A stretch of DNA of 64,000 nucleotides from positions 1-64,000 of the forward strand of contig JBOEGR010000028.1 in assembly GCA_050633525.1 (NCBI GenBank), in the 5' to 3' direction. The DNA is from CANLBN01 sp050633525. Its GTDB lineage: Bacteria; Pseudomonadota; Gammaproteobacteria; Pseudomonadales; Cellvibrionaceae. The stretch's first letter is position 1. Every line of letters starts with the position of its first letter. Shown one piece after another: positions 16,873-25,905 of the stretch. Below the pieces are notes generated by a model. The model searched no databases, was not told the DNA's origin, and saw only the letters and a program-made list of their open reading frames with translations. The position numbers and the translations under genes are program-made.

Positions 16873-18018
16873 TTACCTAAACCGCAAATTATTTCTAGAG
16901 AGTTGCGCTATATTTGTACGGCCCATTAACTTCATATCTCTTTCTAGTTCTGCGCGCATTAAGCCTAATGCTCGTTCTACACCTTTTTGGCCGGCGGCAG
17001 CCAAAGGGTAAAGGTACATACGGCCAATGCCGACAGCTTTAGCGCCAAGTGAGAGGGCTTTAAGTACATGGGTACCACGTTGTACGCCGCTATCGAATAT
17101 GACGTCTATTTTATCGCCGACAGCGTCAACAATTTCAGCGAGTTGATCAAAAGAGCTGCGGGAACCATCAAGTTGTCGACCACCGTGGTTGGAAATGACA
17201 ATGCCAGTACAGCCAATGTCGACTGCTTTACGTGCGTCTTCAACACTCATAATACCTTTTAAACAAAATTGACCATCCCATTGGGCTACCATTTTTTCGA
17301 CGTCGTCCCAATTCATTGAAGGATCCAGCATATTACTAAAATAGTCGCCAATAGAGCTGGCGCCACCATCCATATCCACATGATCTTGTAATTGAGGTAA
17401 GCTAAATTTTTCATGGGTAACGTAGTTGATCCCCCACATGGGTTTAATGGCAAATTGGATTAGTCCCCCAAGTGTTAAACGAAAAGGAATGGAAAAGCCG
17501 GTTCTGAGGTCGCGCTCGCGATTACCGCCGGTAATCGAGTCTACTGTTAGCATCATGACTTCAATACCCGCTTGTTTGGCGCGCTCCATCATGGCGCTAT
17601 TGAGTCCGCGATCTTTATGGAAATAAAACTGATATACCTGCGGGGTATCGATTTGTTTGGCGATGTCTTCAAGGCTCACCGTGCCCAATGAGGATACACC
17701 AAACATGGTGCCATATTTTTCTGCGGCGGCGGCCACAGCGCGTTCCCCTTGATGATGGAATAATCGCTGTAACGCTGTAGGAGAGCAATAAACAGGCATG
17801 TCGAGTTTTTGTCCCATTACTGTGACGGACAGATCTATGTCCTTCACTCCAGTTAACACGTTGGGTATCAAGTCGCAGTGCTCGAAGGCTTCGGTATTGC
17901 GACGATAGGTACTTTCATCGTCCGCGCCGCCATCAATATAATTAAAGATTGGGCCTGGCAGCCTTTTTTTCGCTAATTGTCGAAAATCATGGAAGTTGTG
18001 ACAGTCTTTGAGTCGCAT
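16873..18018 (-). CDS. lldD: FMN-dependent L-lactate dehydrogenase
   Basis: This 381-residue enzyme is an alpha-hydroxy-acid oxidase-family flavoprotein. L-lactate is oxidised to pyruvate, with electrons passing to the membrane quinone pool. The N-terminus 'DFRQLAKKRLPGPIFNYIDG' with 'GGADDESTYRRN' is typical. The catalytic histidine motif appears as 'GIVISNHGGRQLDG', and the FMN-phosphate part as 'IFDSGVQRGTHVLKALSLGA'. The gene is divergent from an LldR-type regulator. A palindrome at 18043-18057, 25 bp upstream of its start, is probably the repressor site. Confidence 0.92.
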   Translation of the reverse strand: MRLKDCHNFHDFRQLAKKRLPGPIFNYIDGGADDESTYRRNTEAFEHCDLIPNVLTGVKDIDLSVTVMGQKLDMPVYCSPTALQRLFHHQGERAVAAAAEKYGTMFGVSSLGTVSLEDIAKQIDTPQVYQFYFHKDRGLNSAMMERAKQAGIEVMMLTVDSITGGNRERDLRTGFSIPFRLTLGGLIQFAIKPMWGINYVTHEKFSLPQLQDHVDMDGGASSIGDYFSNMLDPSMNWDDVEKMVAQWDGQFCLKGIMSVEDARKAVDIGCTGIVISNHGGRQLDGSRSSFDQLAEIVDAVGDKIDVIFDSGVQRGTHVLKALSLGAKAVGIGRMYLYPLAAAGQKGVERALGLMRAELERDMKLMGRTNIAQLSRNNLRFR

Positions 18019-18042
18019 AATGGCTCCAGTAGCTACTATTAA

Positions 18043-18057
18043 ATTGGTCTAACCAAT
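18043..18057. promoter_or_regulatory. FadR/LldR-type operator upstream of lldD
   Basis: ATTGGTCTAACCAAT has the ATTGGT-n3-ACCAAT form recognised by PdhR/LldR-type GntR regulators. Its reverse complement is exactly the second site at 18209-18223. Confidence 0.8.
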
Positions 18058-18208
18058 ATTTGCTATATTGTGACCTATCTCAACTCTGTTATAGTGGCTT
18101 GTCAATGATTAAATGTAATTATTTTAAATTATTGATTTTGTTAAAAAATTATATTTAATTTCAGCTTTTCAATTTCATTTTTTCATCTTCTTTAATTACA
18201 AAGATATA

Positions 18209-18223
18209 ATTGGTTAGACCAAT
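18209..18223. promoter_or_regulatory. Second LldR-type operator abutting the regulator start codon
   Basis: ATTGGTTAGACCAAT ends at the base before the ATG at 18224. It therefore occupies the place where a ribosome-binding site would lie. Binding would cover the transcription or translation start of the regulator itself. Confidence 0.8.
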
Positions 18224-18982
18224 ATGAAACAAACAGACGAATTATACCAATTTTATGAGGCGGCAATTATCGAGGGTAGTTTGCGTTCTGGTACACGTTT
18301 GCCGGCAGAGCGTGAGCTCGCACAACGGTTTAATCTATCCCGCACCAGTGTGCGGGAGGTGCTGCAGCGATTAAAAGCAAAAGACTGGATTGTCAGTAAG
18401 AGGGGTGGGGGACATTACGTTTCGGCCCAACTGCAACAGGATTTAGCTGAACCTATGCTAAAAATATTGTCGAATAACCCGGATGCCCATTTCGACTTGT
18501 TGGAATTTAGGCATAGCATTGAAGGGGATTGCGCTTATAATGCGGCCCTGAGAGCGAATACCTTGGATTTGGATGCCTTATCTGAATCTTATCGACATTT
18601 GGAAAAAGTCTATCGTGCCAACGACATTGAGGCACAAGCCGAGGCGGATGCCGCTTTTCATTTGGCGATAGCAGAAGCAAGCCATAATTTGATTTTTCTG
18701 CACCTGATGAAAAGCTTATTCAGCGTCTTGCGAAGCAATATGTTGAGTAGCATTGTCAGTATGTTTGATAATGATATTTCACGGCAAGCATTGATGAGCC
18801 AGCACTCGGCTATTTATGATGCCATTATTCATCGTCAGCCGAGTACCGCCAAAGAGGCTGCTCATAAGCATATTCGCTATGTGGAAGAGTTATTGCAAAA
18901 CCTCGCGCGCGAGCAGCATCGTCAAGAGCGGTCTGAGCGTAGGCATAACAAAAGGCCCAACAAAAGCCACAATAAAGATTAG
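18224..18982 (+). CDS. lldR: LldR-type GntR/FadR-family transcriptional regulator
   Basis: This 252-residue protein has an N-terminal GntR winged helix (residues ~1-68, with 'GSLRSGTRLPAERELAQRFN' and 'LSRTSVREVLQRLKAKDWIV') and a C-terminal FCD ligand domain. The domain includes 'LEFRHSIEGDCAYNAALRAN' and the later H-x3-H-type residues in 'AAFHLAIAEASHN'. By context it is the lactate-responsive regulator of lldD. Two mirror-image operators lie in the shared promoter region. There is no Shine-Dalgarno before the ATG because the operator touches it, so a leaderless or very short-leader transcript is possible. Confidence 0.85.
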   Translation: MKQTDELYQFYEAAIIEGSLRSGTRLPAERELAQRFNLSRTSVREVLQRLKAKDWIVSKRGGGHYVSAQLQQDLAEPMLKILSNNPDAHFDLLEFRHSIEGDCAYNAALRANTLDLDALSESYRHLEKVYRANDIEAQAEADAAFHLAIAEASHNLIFLHLMKSLFSVLRSNMLSSIVSMFDNDISRQALMSQHSAIYDAIIHRQPSTAKEAAHKHIRYVEELLQNLAREQHRQERSERRHNKRPNKSHNKD

Positions 18983-19058
18983 CCATAGTAAAATTAGATA
19001 TAATGAAGGCGTAGCGGTTCAGCCGCGAATTAAAATTAGAATTACCTAAGTTGAGTTT

Positions 19059-19769
19059 ATGACCAATATCGACCATATACACGAGTTTCTCTATTGTGAA
19101 ACGCCACAGGCTTGGATAGAGCAAGCACTAAATGATATTCCCTTGTTATTAACAGATCACGCTAATTGTGAGCTTAAAGCTGCGCAAACCGCTCAGAGCA
19201 TTATGTGGAAGTACGGTTTAAAATTCGATCCCTTAAATCATAAAGCCAACCCTAAAAAATCAGCCGTGGCGCAGTTAAATTCAACTTGCCGTTACCCTGA
19301 TAACTTTGAGCTGTTAAACAAAATGTCACGACTTGCGCGGGAGGAGTTAAGGCACTTTGAACAAGTGATTGCCGTAATGAAAAAACGTGGCATAGACTAC
19401 TACCAAATTGAAGCTGCAAATTACGCGAGCCAGTTGCGTCAGAGTACTCGTACAAATGAACCTGAAAAATTGATTGATATTTTGATAGTGGGTGCCATTA
19501 TTGAAGCGCGTTCATGTGAACGCTTTGCTAAATTAGCCCCTTACCTAGATGAAGAGTTAAAACAGTTTTACTTGTCTCTATTAAAGTCAGAAGCAAGGCA
19601 TTATCAGGATTATCTTGCTTTGGCTGAAAAGGCAGCCAATCATTTTTCTAGCGAAAATAAAGTGTTTTCAGTGAGTGAAAGAGTGGCCGAATTATTATCT
19701 CTTGAAAAAACGTTAGTAGAGTCAGAGGCTCAGCAGTTTCGTTTTCATAGCGGCCCGCTTTCTGCTTAA
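19059..19769 (+). CDS. miaE: tRNA-(ms2io6A37) monooxygenase
   Basis: This 236-residue diiron hydroxylase modifies 2-methylthio-N6-isopentenyl-adenosine 37 in tRNAs reading UNN codons. The carboxylate/histidine ligands sit in 'DHANCELKAAQTA', 'AREELRHFEQVI', 'GAIIEARSCERF' and 'LKSEARHYQDYLALA', the ferritin-like four-helix pattern of MiaE. The gene lies 76 bp after the lldR-type gene on the same strand, with no obvious functional link. Its start is well placed for the family's usual length. Confidence 0.93.
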   Translation: MTNIDHIHEFLYCETPQAWIEQALNDIPLLLTDHANCELKAAQTAQSIMWKYGLKFDPLNHKANPKKSAVAQLNSTCRYPDNFELLNKMSRLAREELRHFEQVIAVMKKRGIDYYQIEAANYASQLRQSTRTNEPEKLIDILIVGAIIEARSCERFAKLAPYLDEELKQFYLSLLKSEARHYQDYLALAEKAANHFSSENKVFSVSERVAELLSLEKTLVESEAQQFRFHSGPLSA

Positions 19770-19835
19770 ACTGCAATTTTTTACTTAAGTTGTGTGTTAA
19801 TTTTTAGTTATCAATAATATAAACTGGGATAAAGT

Positions 19836-20480
19836 ATGAATGCAAAAAAGTTAACTTTAGTTTTACTGGCAGTGTTTGGCGTTTTGTTGGTGCTGGGGCT
19901 TGTTGCAAAAAAAAATGGTATTCATTTTTTGGGGACTCAGTCGCCATCAAAGGATCGCCTGAGTCAGTTGGACTTTTTTCTATTTGATCAGCCTAGAACT
20001 TTGTCTCCTGTTACCTTAAGTACTCTTGAGGGTAAAGACACCGCCTTAGCTAATACAACGGAACAATGGCAGCTGGTTAATTTTGGTTATATGTTTTGCC
20101 CTGACATTTGTCCGATTAATTTACGCTTGATGAGTGAAGTGAAAAGGGAATGGGATGCTGAGAAAAAGGCTGCTGATTTCGCTATTACTCATATTACTTT
20201 TGACCCTGAGCGGGATACGCCTGACCGTTTATCAAAATATTTAGAATATATCGATAAAAACTATATTGGTTTAACAGGTGACCTAGAAGAGATTCGTAAA
20301 GTGGCCCAACAACTGAATACTATTTTTATACATGAAAAACCTGATGAGTACGGAAACTATTTTATTACGCATAGCGACAGTATTGCTTTATTGAATCCTC
20401 AGGGCCAATATGTGGGTTTGTTTAAGGGGCCTTATGATAAAGGCAATATGGTAAAAGCGCTCGAGTATTTGATTAACTAG
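19836..20480 (+). CDS. SCO1/SenC/PrrC-family copper protein
   Basis: This 214-residue thioredoxin-fold protein has an N-terminal membrane anchor (about 6-25). The copper-binding C-x3-C motif is present in 'YMFCPDICPIN', and the third ligand histidine in 'YFITHSDSIALL'. SCO proteins deliver copper to, or reduce the thiols of, the CuA site of cytochrome c oxidase in the periplasm. The convergent PCu(A)C copper chaperone gene downstream fits this role. The distance to miaE (66 bp) leaves room for its own promoter. Confidence 0.92.
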   Translation: MNAKKLTLVLLAVFGVLLVLGLVAKKNGIHFLGTQSPSKDRLSQLDFFLFDQPRTLSPVTLSTLEGKDTALANTTEQWQLVNFGYMFCPDICPINLRLMSEVKREWDAEKKAADFAITHITFDPERDTPDRLSKYLEYIDKNYIGLTGDLEEIRKVAQQLNTIFIHEKPDEYGNYFITHSDSIALLNPQGQYVGLFKGPYDKGNMVKALEYLIN

Positions 20481-20521
20481 CTGCTGGAATGCAGCTAGAT
20501 GTCATTGAGGTGAGGTAGCCG

Positions 20522-21067
20522 TTAGTAACTTCCATGGTGTTTATGTTTTTTACCATGTGACATTTTTGGTTCTTTTGCGATAGCGGTTACGGTTGTGGCG
20601 CTACCGTCTGAAAATTCTAGTGTTAACTTAACTTCTTGTTTTTCGGTGATGGCTTGTTTCACATTAATAAACATAATGTGGTAGCTGCCCGGTTCGAAGT
20701 TGATGGTTGATTTAGCTGGAATCGTCAATGAAGTCACCTTCTGCATTTTCATTACGCCATCGTTCATTTTGTGCTCATGAATTTCAGTTCTGTCTGCTAC
20801 TGTACTTGTAGCGTTAATGAGTTCAATATCTTTATCGCTATGATTCATTATATGAAAGTAGGCAGCACTGTTAGTGATTCCAGGCGGTGTGGGTTTAATG
20901 ATGGGAGCGTGTATGATTATACCTTCTGCAGTTGAGCTATTTTTTTCGGTATCATGATGTGCTTTATGATTATGAGCATATTGGCTTTGGGCTAAGCTGT
21001 TATGGCTAGTGAGAATAAAAGAAATAGCACTGGAGCTTAGTAATAGAAATGTAACAATGGATTTCAT
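20522..21067 (-). CDS. Periplasmic copper chaperone PCu(A)C family
   Basis: This 181-residue protein has a signal peptide (about 1-26). The family's copper-binding pattern H(M)-x~10-M-x~21-H-x-M is present: 'EIHEHKMNDGVMKMQKV' followed by 'GSYHIMFINVK'. Extra His-rich stretches lie near the N-terminus of the mature protein ('YAHNHKAHHD') and at the C-terminus ('MSHGKKHKHHG'). PCu(A)C proteins carry Cu(I) to cytochrome oxidase with SCO, whose gene is convergent here with a 41-bp gap. It is probably secreted to the periplasm. Confidence 0.92.
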   Translation of the reverse strand: MKSIVTFLLLSSSAISFILTSHNSLAQSQYAHNHKAHHDTEKNSSTAEGIIIHAPIIKPTPPGITNSAAYFHIMNHSDKDIELINATSTVADRTEIHEHKMNDGVMKMQKVTSLTIPAKSTINFEPGSYHIMFINVKQAITEKQEVKLTLEFSDGSATTVTAIAKEPKMSHGKKHKHHGSY

Positions 21068-21134
21068 GGTTTTCCCTTATGGTAGTAATACTTTTTTTGA
21101 ATGGCTTTTGTAATGCTCAACAAGTATTGAGTAT

Positions 21135-21797
21135 ATGAAAATTTTTAATTCGAAGCAATGGAGCGAAGCTAAGGGCCTTGATCAGCAAGGTTTTAATAAA
21201 AGTTCTGCCAAAAGTTCCTTTATCAGGCGTAAAGCGGTCTGGCTAGTACTGTGCTTGTTGATTGTATTTTATTTTTTAGTCTATTTTGCAGTAAAACATC
21301 TCAATAATCTTGTGTTTCAGACCCCCGTAATATTTTCTGAGTACGCCCAAGTTGAGTCAATTTTAAGTCAAGAGTTGAGTGAGAGTAAAAATTTATCGGT
21401 AGTGTATATATGGGAGCGTTATTGCCCGTGTAATTGGGGCGTGAATTCACATTACTCTAGTCTATTTGATGAATATAGTAGTAATGATATTGATTTCTAT
21501 GTTGCTGATTTATCAGCTCATCACTCTGATATTAAAAAAACAACTGCTCCTAAGGGGCGTGTTTTAAGTAAAGGAGCCTCAAAGGCTTTACTTGCCGAGG
21601 TGCAATATGTCCCAGCCATTGCAGTAATGAGCGAGAATAATGAGTTGTTATACTACGGGCCACATAGTTTGGGTTTTGTGTGTAATGCCGAAACGAGTAT
21701 CGTTAGTAAAGTCATTAGCTCCCTTAAAGAAGGTGTTTTTTCTAAAAATACTAACGTTATCGGTGAGGGTTGTTTTTGTGCTATCGACAATCATTAA
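21135..21797 (+). CDS. Membrane-anchored thioredoxin-like protein (DUF6436-like)
   Basis: This 220-residue protein has one membrane helix (about 35-55) and an extracytoplasmic thioredoxin-like region. The candidate active site is 'YIWERYCPCNWGVNSHY' (C-P-C), with cis-proline-like 'VQYVPAIAVMSENNELLYYG' and a C-terminal 'GEGCFCAI' (C-x-C). DUF6436 proteins share this C-P-C plus C-x-C layout. The partner is unknown. It is divergent from the PCu(A)C gene, 67 bp away, so a role in periplasmic thiol or copper handling is plausible by context. Confidence 0.65.
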   Translation: MKIFNSKQWSEAKGLDQQGFNKSSAKSSFIRRKAVWLVLCLLIVFYFLVYFAVKHLNNLVFQTPVIFSEYAQVESILSQELSESKNLSVVYIWERYCPCNWGVNSHYSSLFDEYSSNDIDFYVADLSAHHSDIKKTTAPKGRVLSKGASKALLAEVQYVPAIAVMSENNELLYYGPHSLGFVCNAETSIVSKVISSLKEGVFSKNTNVIGEGCFCAIDNH

Positions 21798-21811
21798 CCG
21801 TTAGTGCTGCT

Positions 21812-22558
21812 TTAGTAGGAAAGTGATGCGCCATGCGTGTCTGTGTTGTCTTCTCCCATTAAATAAAGATAATAAGGTAGTAGCTCTTCTGCTTGTTTAA
21901 CTCCTTCCGGGTTTTCAGCTGGGTAGGCATCAGCTCTCATTTGTGTCCGTGTCGCTCCGGGGTTGAAGCTATTCACTTTAATGTTGCTCGTATTTTCTAG
22001 TTCATCTGCTAATGTTTGCATTAGGTTTTCATTTGCCGCTTTGGATACAGCGTAAGCTCCCCAGTAGGCACGACCTTTATGCCCAACAGATGATCCGGTA
22101 AAAACAATAGAAGCTTGTTCGCTTTTTTGTAGCACAGGTAAGCATTTTTTTGTCAGTAGAAAAGGAGCGGTGATATTGACTTGCATGATCTTTTCCCAGC
22201 TGTTTACACTTGTGCTGGCAATTGAGGTGCGTTCCCCTAACTGCGCGGCATTATGTAGCAAGCCATCAAGGCGTCCAAAATTTTCTTCAATCGCGTCTGC
22301 AATTTCTTGATAGTGGCTTTCTTGTGCCGTTTCGAAATCAATAGGGATGATGGCGGCTTGAGGAAAGCCAGCTTGTTCTATTTCGTCGTAAACTTGCTCT
22401 AGCTTACTGACTGTTCTGCCCAATAGGATGACGGTGGCGCCATGCTGAGCGTATGCTTTTGCAACGACTTTACCAATCCCGTCGCCAGCGCCAGTAACAG
22501 CAATGATTTTATCGTTTAGTAAATCTGTTTTTGCTATATAGTGTTTTATATCAATCAT
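21812..22558 (-). CDS. yciK: YciK-type short-chain dehydrogenase
   Basis: This 248-residue SDR has the cofactor motif 'AVTGAGDGIGKVVAKAYAQH', the family's 'HNAAQLGERTSI', a catalytic serine in 'IVFTGSSVGHKGRAYWGAYA' and the Y-x3-K as 'YAVSK'. YciK proteins are cytoplasmic oxidoreductases of unestablished substrate. It is the last gene of the minus-strand set mtaD-ubiG-mupP-yciK, an order shared with Pseudomonas. The gap to mupP is 12 bp. Confidence 0.88.
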   Translation of the reverse strand: MIDIKHYIAKTDLLNDKIIAVTGAGDGIGKVVAKAYAQHGATVILLGRTVSKLEQVYDEIEQAGFPQAAIIPIDFETAQESHYQEIADAIEENFGRLDGLLHNAAQLGERTSIASTSVNSWEKIMQVNITAPFLLTKKCLPVLQKSEQASIVFTGSSVGHKGRAYWGAYAVSKAANENLMQTLADELENTSNIKVNSFNPGATRTQMRADAYPAENPEGVKQAEELLPYYLYLMGEDNTDTHGASLSY

Positions 22559-22570
22559 TATGTGTGAGTT

Positions 22571-23236
22571 TTATAAGTATTGTTGAATGATGGGCCAAAT
22601 GTCATTGCTGTGATGAGCAATATGATCAGCGCCCCATTGGGTAATGTTATCGTCTTGATGAATATAACCAAAGCTCACGGCAATGGTTTTACTGCCTGCG
22701 CTAATACCACAATCGATATCGCGTTTATGATCACCAATATAAACAGCTTCGTGGGTGTTGCAGCCAACCTTATTACAAGCAAGTATAAGAGCCTCTGGGT
22801 CAGGTTTTGCTTTTTTAACGTGATCGGGGCAAATTAATAGATTGGGTCGTGCCGCTAGTTGTAAATTGTCTACAATGGATTCTGCAAAGCGATAGGGTTT
22901 GTTGGTAATGATTCCCCAAAATAATTTTTCATTTCTAATATGTTCAATTAATGTTTGCATACCGTCAAACAGTACACAATGCTTGCCCATGTGTTCGAAG
23001 TAAATATCAAGCAAGCGTTGTCGCCGTTCTTCGAAACCATCGTCGCCCACATTTAATTGAAATAATAAAGTGGTAAGGGCACGAGCACCATCTGATACTG
23101 TTTGTCTAATGTCGCCTTCGCTAATTCGAGGGGTTTGATATTCGTCTGCTAATTGATTGAGTGTAACCACAAAATCAGGAGCGGTGTCTAACAGTGTGCC
23201 ATCTAGGTCAAAAAAAATGGCTTTAGCTTTTGTCAT
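22571..23236 (-). CDS. mupP: HAD phosphatase, MupP/phosphoglycolate phosphatase type
   Basis: This 221-residue HAD-superfamily phosphatase has motif I 'IFFDLDGTLLDTAPDF', motif II near 'WGIITNKPYRFAE' and motifs III/IV in 'DHVKKAKPDPEALILACNKV' and 'VYIGDHKRDIDCG'. In Pseudomonas the gene at this place (between ubiG and yciK) is MupP, an N-acetylmuramic-acid-6-phosphate phosphatase of peptidoglycan recycling. Sequence alone also fits Gph. The symbol is therefore assigned by synteny. Spacing to neighbours is short, indicating an operon. Confidence 0.8.
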   Translation of the reverse strand: MTKAKAIFFDLDGTLLDTAPDFVVTLNQLADEYQTPRISEGDIRQTVSDGARALTTLLFQLNVGDDGFEERRQRLLDIYFEHMGKHCVLFDGMQTLIEHIRNEKLFWGIITNKPYRFAESIVDNLQLAARPNLLICPDHVKKAKPDPEALILACNKVGCNTHEAVYIGDHKRDIDCGISAGSKTIAVSFGYIHQDDNITQWGADHIAHHSNDIWPIIQQYL

Positions 23237-23280
23237 CTTTTTAATGTCTTTATGCGTTTTTTAAATCAAATATAGTAGGG

Positions 23281-24033
23281 TTAAATACTTTTAGTCGTAT
23301 GTACTAAGTAATTAACATCTACATCATTGGTATTTAATTTATAGTGCTTGGTAATAGGGTTGTAGGTCATTCCGGTTATTTCTTCCCATTGAAGTCCTGC
23401 TTTTCTCGCCCAGCTTGCTAGCTCCGATGGTTTGATGAATTTGCTATATTCGTGAGTTCCTTTTGGTAATAGTCTTAAGATGTATTCGGCGCCGAGAATG
23501 GCGAAAGCATAGGATTTAGGGTTACGGTTAATTGTTGAAAAATAAACATGACCGCCGGGCTTAACTAAATCCGAACATGCTTGAATCACTTGGCTTGGAT
23601 CGGGAACGTGCTCTAACATTTCTAGGCAGGTCACAATATCGAACGAACTAGGTTTTTGTTCAGCTAGTTCTTCGGCAGTAATGCGTTGATAGTTGATAGA
23701 AAGGTTGCTTTCCATTTGGTGTATTTTGGCAACGTTAAGCGGAGCCTCTCCCATATCGATGCCTGTCATTATGGCTCCGCGTTGAGCGAGTGCTTCGCAT
23801 AAAATGCCGCCGCCACAGCCCACATCCAGTACCTTAAGCTCGGCAACGGGTGAGCGCTCATCAATAAAGTTACTGCGCAAAGGGTTGATGTCATGCAGAG
23901 GCTTAAACTCACTGTTTCTATCCCACCAGCGTTGCGCTAAGGCTTCAAACTTTGCGATTTCACTAGGGTCTACATTGAGTGTTTTTGTTTGTGAGTTCTC
24001 TTGTGTCTTTGGCTCGGTTTGTGTGTTGCTCAT
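23281..24033 (-). CDS. ubiG: Ubiquinone biosynthesis O-methyltransferase UbiG
   Basis: This 250-residue SAM-dependent enzyme makes both O-methylations of the ubiquinone ring at the inner-membrane surface. Visible are the family's 'EALAQRWWDRNSEFKPLHDI', 'NPLRSNFI', motif I 'KVLDVGCGGGILCEALAQRG' and 'CLEMLEHVPDP'. The start overlaps the mtaD stop by 4 bp (ATGA), so translation is coupled. The N-terminal ~20 residues are a polar extension rich in Thr, Gln and Glu. Confidence 0.95.
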   Translation of the reverse strand: MSNTQTEPKTQENSQTKTLNVDPSEIAKFEALAQRWWDRNSEFKPLHDINPLRSNFIDERSPVAELKVLDVGCGGGILCEALAQRGAIMTGIDMGEAPLNVAKIHQMESNLSINYQRITAEELAEQKPSSFDIVTCLEMLEHVPDPSQVIQACSDLVKPGGHVYFSTINRNPKSYAFAILGAEYILRLLPKGTHEYSKFIKPSELASWARKAGLQWEEITGMTYNPITKHYKLNTNDVDVNYLVHTTKSI

Positions 24034-25373
24034 GATTGAATTTTATCCTGCCATTGTTTGCTATTTGCAATAATTTCCTGCTCGTTAAGGGTCATTAGTT
24101 GTCGGTTTTGCATTAATGATTTTCCTTTAACCCAACTATGACTGATACGATGTCCGTTATGGGTATAGACCAGTTGTGATAGTGGGTCATAGAGAGGTGC
24201 TTGTTCTAGTGGGTCTATTTTAATCGCGATAATATCAGCGTCTTTTCCTACTTCTAGGCTGCCGGTGACATTGTCGATACCCATTGCTTTGGCGCCATTG
24301 ATCGTTGCCATCTCTAAGGTTTGATGCGCACTTAGAGCGGCGGCATTACCTGCAACTGCTTTACCCAAGAGAGCGGCTGTATGCATTTCGCCAAACATAT
24401 CTAGGTTGTTGTTACTGGCACAGCCATCGGTACCTAATGCGACATTAATACCATTTTCTAAGAGTTTAGCTGCGGGGCAGAATCCACTGGCTAATTTTAG
24501 GTTGGATTCTGGGCAGTGAATAATATGTGCCCCCGCTTTTTTAATGAGTGCAATGTCATCATCGTTTAGTTCCGTCATATGCACGCATTGAGTGAGAGGG
24601 GTTAATACATTCAAATCAAATAGGCGCTGAATAGGCCGTTTGCCTTCATTGTTTTCTGAGTCTGTAACTTCTTTTTTAGTTTCATGCAGATGGACTTGAA
24701 TGCCCGATTGTAATTCTGGGGCTAATACGGCTATTCGAGCAAAAGTTTCATCACTCACGGTATAGGGTGCGTGAGGGCCAAACTGAATTTTAATTAACTC
24801 ATGCGAGCGATACTGATCGCGTAATGACAGGCCTTTGCTGATGTAATCATCAGCATTGCTTCCCCAAGCGCTAGGGAACTCTAGGACAGGAAAGGTGATT
24901 TGGCAGCGTATACCAGCATCGTGGGCTGCTGCAGCAGTTTGATCGGGGAAAAAATACATGTCAGAAAAGCAGGTTGTTCCACTGCGAATCATTTCGGCAA
25001 TGGCGAGTTGTGTTCCTTCTTTTACAAAGTTGGCCGAAACATGTTGTCCTTCGGCAGGCCAGATATGCTCATTAAGCCAAGTATCTAAGGGGAGGTCGTC
25101 TGCATAACCGCGCAATAAACTCATTGCGGCATGACCGTGGGCATTAATTAAACCCGGTGTGATGATATGTTCGCCCAAGTCGAGCTGTTCTTTGGCTTGA
25201 TAGCGATTTTTGGCTTCCTGTGTGGGTAAAATTGCACTAATTTTGCCATCAGTAATGACAAGAGAGCAATCACTGTAGGTTTTGTTTTTCGGGATAACAG
25301 GAATGATCCATTTGGCGCTAAGCAGGAGGTCACATTGTTCGGCTGAGGGTTGATTGGCTGATGTGTGTGTCAT
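24030..25373 (-). CDS. mtaD: 5-methylthioadenosine/S-adenosylhomocysteine deaminase (TRZ/ATZ family)
   Basis: This 447-residue amidohydrolase deaminates MTA and SAH to their inosine forms in Pseudomonas-type methionine salvage. Metal and substrate residues are visible in 'LINAHGHAAMSLLRGYADDL', 'IQVHLHETKKEV', 'HIIHCPESNLKLASG' and 'ALGTDGCASNNNLDMFGEM'. It opens the operon mtaD-ubiG-mupP-yciK. In Pseudomonas mtnA sits between it and gyrA, but here that gene is absent. Confidence 0.92.
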   Translation of the reverse strand: MTHTSANQPSAEQCDLLLSAKWIIPVIPKNKTYSDCSLVITDGKISAILPTQEAKNRYQAKEQLDLGEHIITPGLINAHGHAAMSLLRGYADDLPLDTWLNEHIWPAEGQHVSANFVKEGTQLAIAEMIRSGTTCFSDMYFFPDQTAAAAHDAGIRCQITFPVLEFPSAWGSNADDYISKGLSLRDQYRSHELIKIQFGPHAPYTVSDETFARIAVLAPELQSGIQVHLHETKKEVTDSENNEGKRPIQRLFDLNVLTPLTQCVHMTELNDDDIALIKKAGAHIIHCPESNLKLASGFCPAAKLLENGINVALGTDGCASNNNLDMFGEMHTAALLGKAVAGNAAALSAHQTLEMATINGAKAMGIDNVTGSLEVGKDADIIAIKIDPLEQAPLYDPLSQLVYTHNGHRISHSWVKGKSLMQNRQLMTLNEQEIIANSKQWQDKIQS

Positions 25374-25629
25374 ATTAAACGATATCGGTATGTGATTTGA
25401 TATTTTCTATGTGTGTATTTCGTTATAAGACATTCTAAAGCAAGTGAGAGCGAAAAGGGCGATTGTCGTTAAATTTTGAGGTCGGTGATGGCTGCCTCAT
25501 TTCTTTGTTTTCTTTATCCGTATTACTTGTGTCCATAATGCTTGGATTAGCGCACTAGTCGGTTTATACTCCTATTACCCATTTTTTGGGTGCTAATGAT
25601 TTATTGTTAGTCTTTAACTTTTAGTTTGC

Positions 25630-25881
25630 GTGAATACTCGAATGAATACTCGTCCTCAAATCATCATTGCCCAGGTTAATAGCATTATTGATGCTTGTAT
25701 TACCCTGTTTGCGGTTTTGGTTTCTGTGTGTGCTAAGGCGATCTCTTCGTGTTCGGTTTCGTTGAGCGTGCTTACATCAGCCGTGAGCCCCTCTCCTCGT
25801 AAACCGATGCATTATACGATGCATGCCACCAAGACAATGTGGCGGTATCATCCCGCGTGCCCTGTTAGTGAGACAATTTAG
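25630..25881 (+). CDS. Possible small protein before the DUF1127 gene
   Basis: The 83-codon frame has a hydrophobic central stretch (about 13-35) and a basic tail. Its first ATG (25630) gives MNTRMNTRPQ, and a second ATG lies at 25642. A GC-rich hairpin with a T-run (25906-25944) follows 25 bp after its stop, which supports a transcript ending here. No family is recognised and there is no good Shine-Dalgarno. It could be non-coding. Confidence 0.35.
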   Translation: MNTRMNTRPQIIIAQVNSIIDACITLFAVLVSVCAKAISSCSVSLSVLTSAVSPSPRKPMHYTMHATKTMWRYHPACPVSETI

Positions 25882-25905
25882 TACAGCAATAAATTAATCT
25901 ACTCT

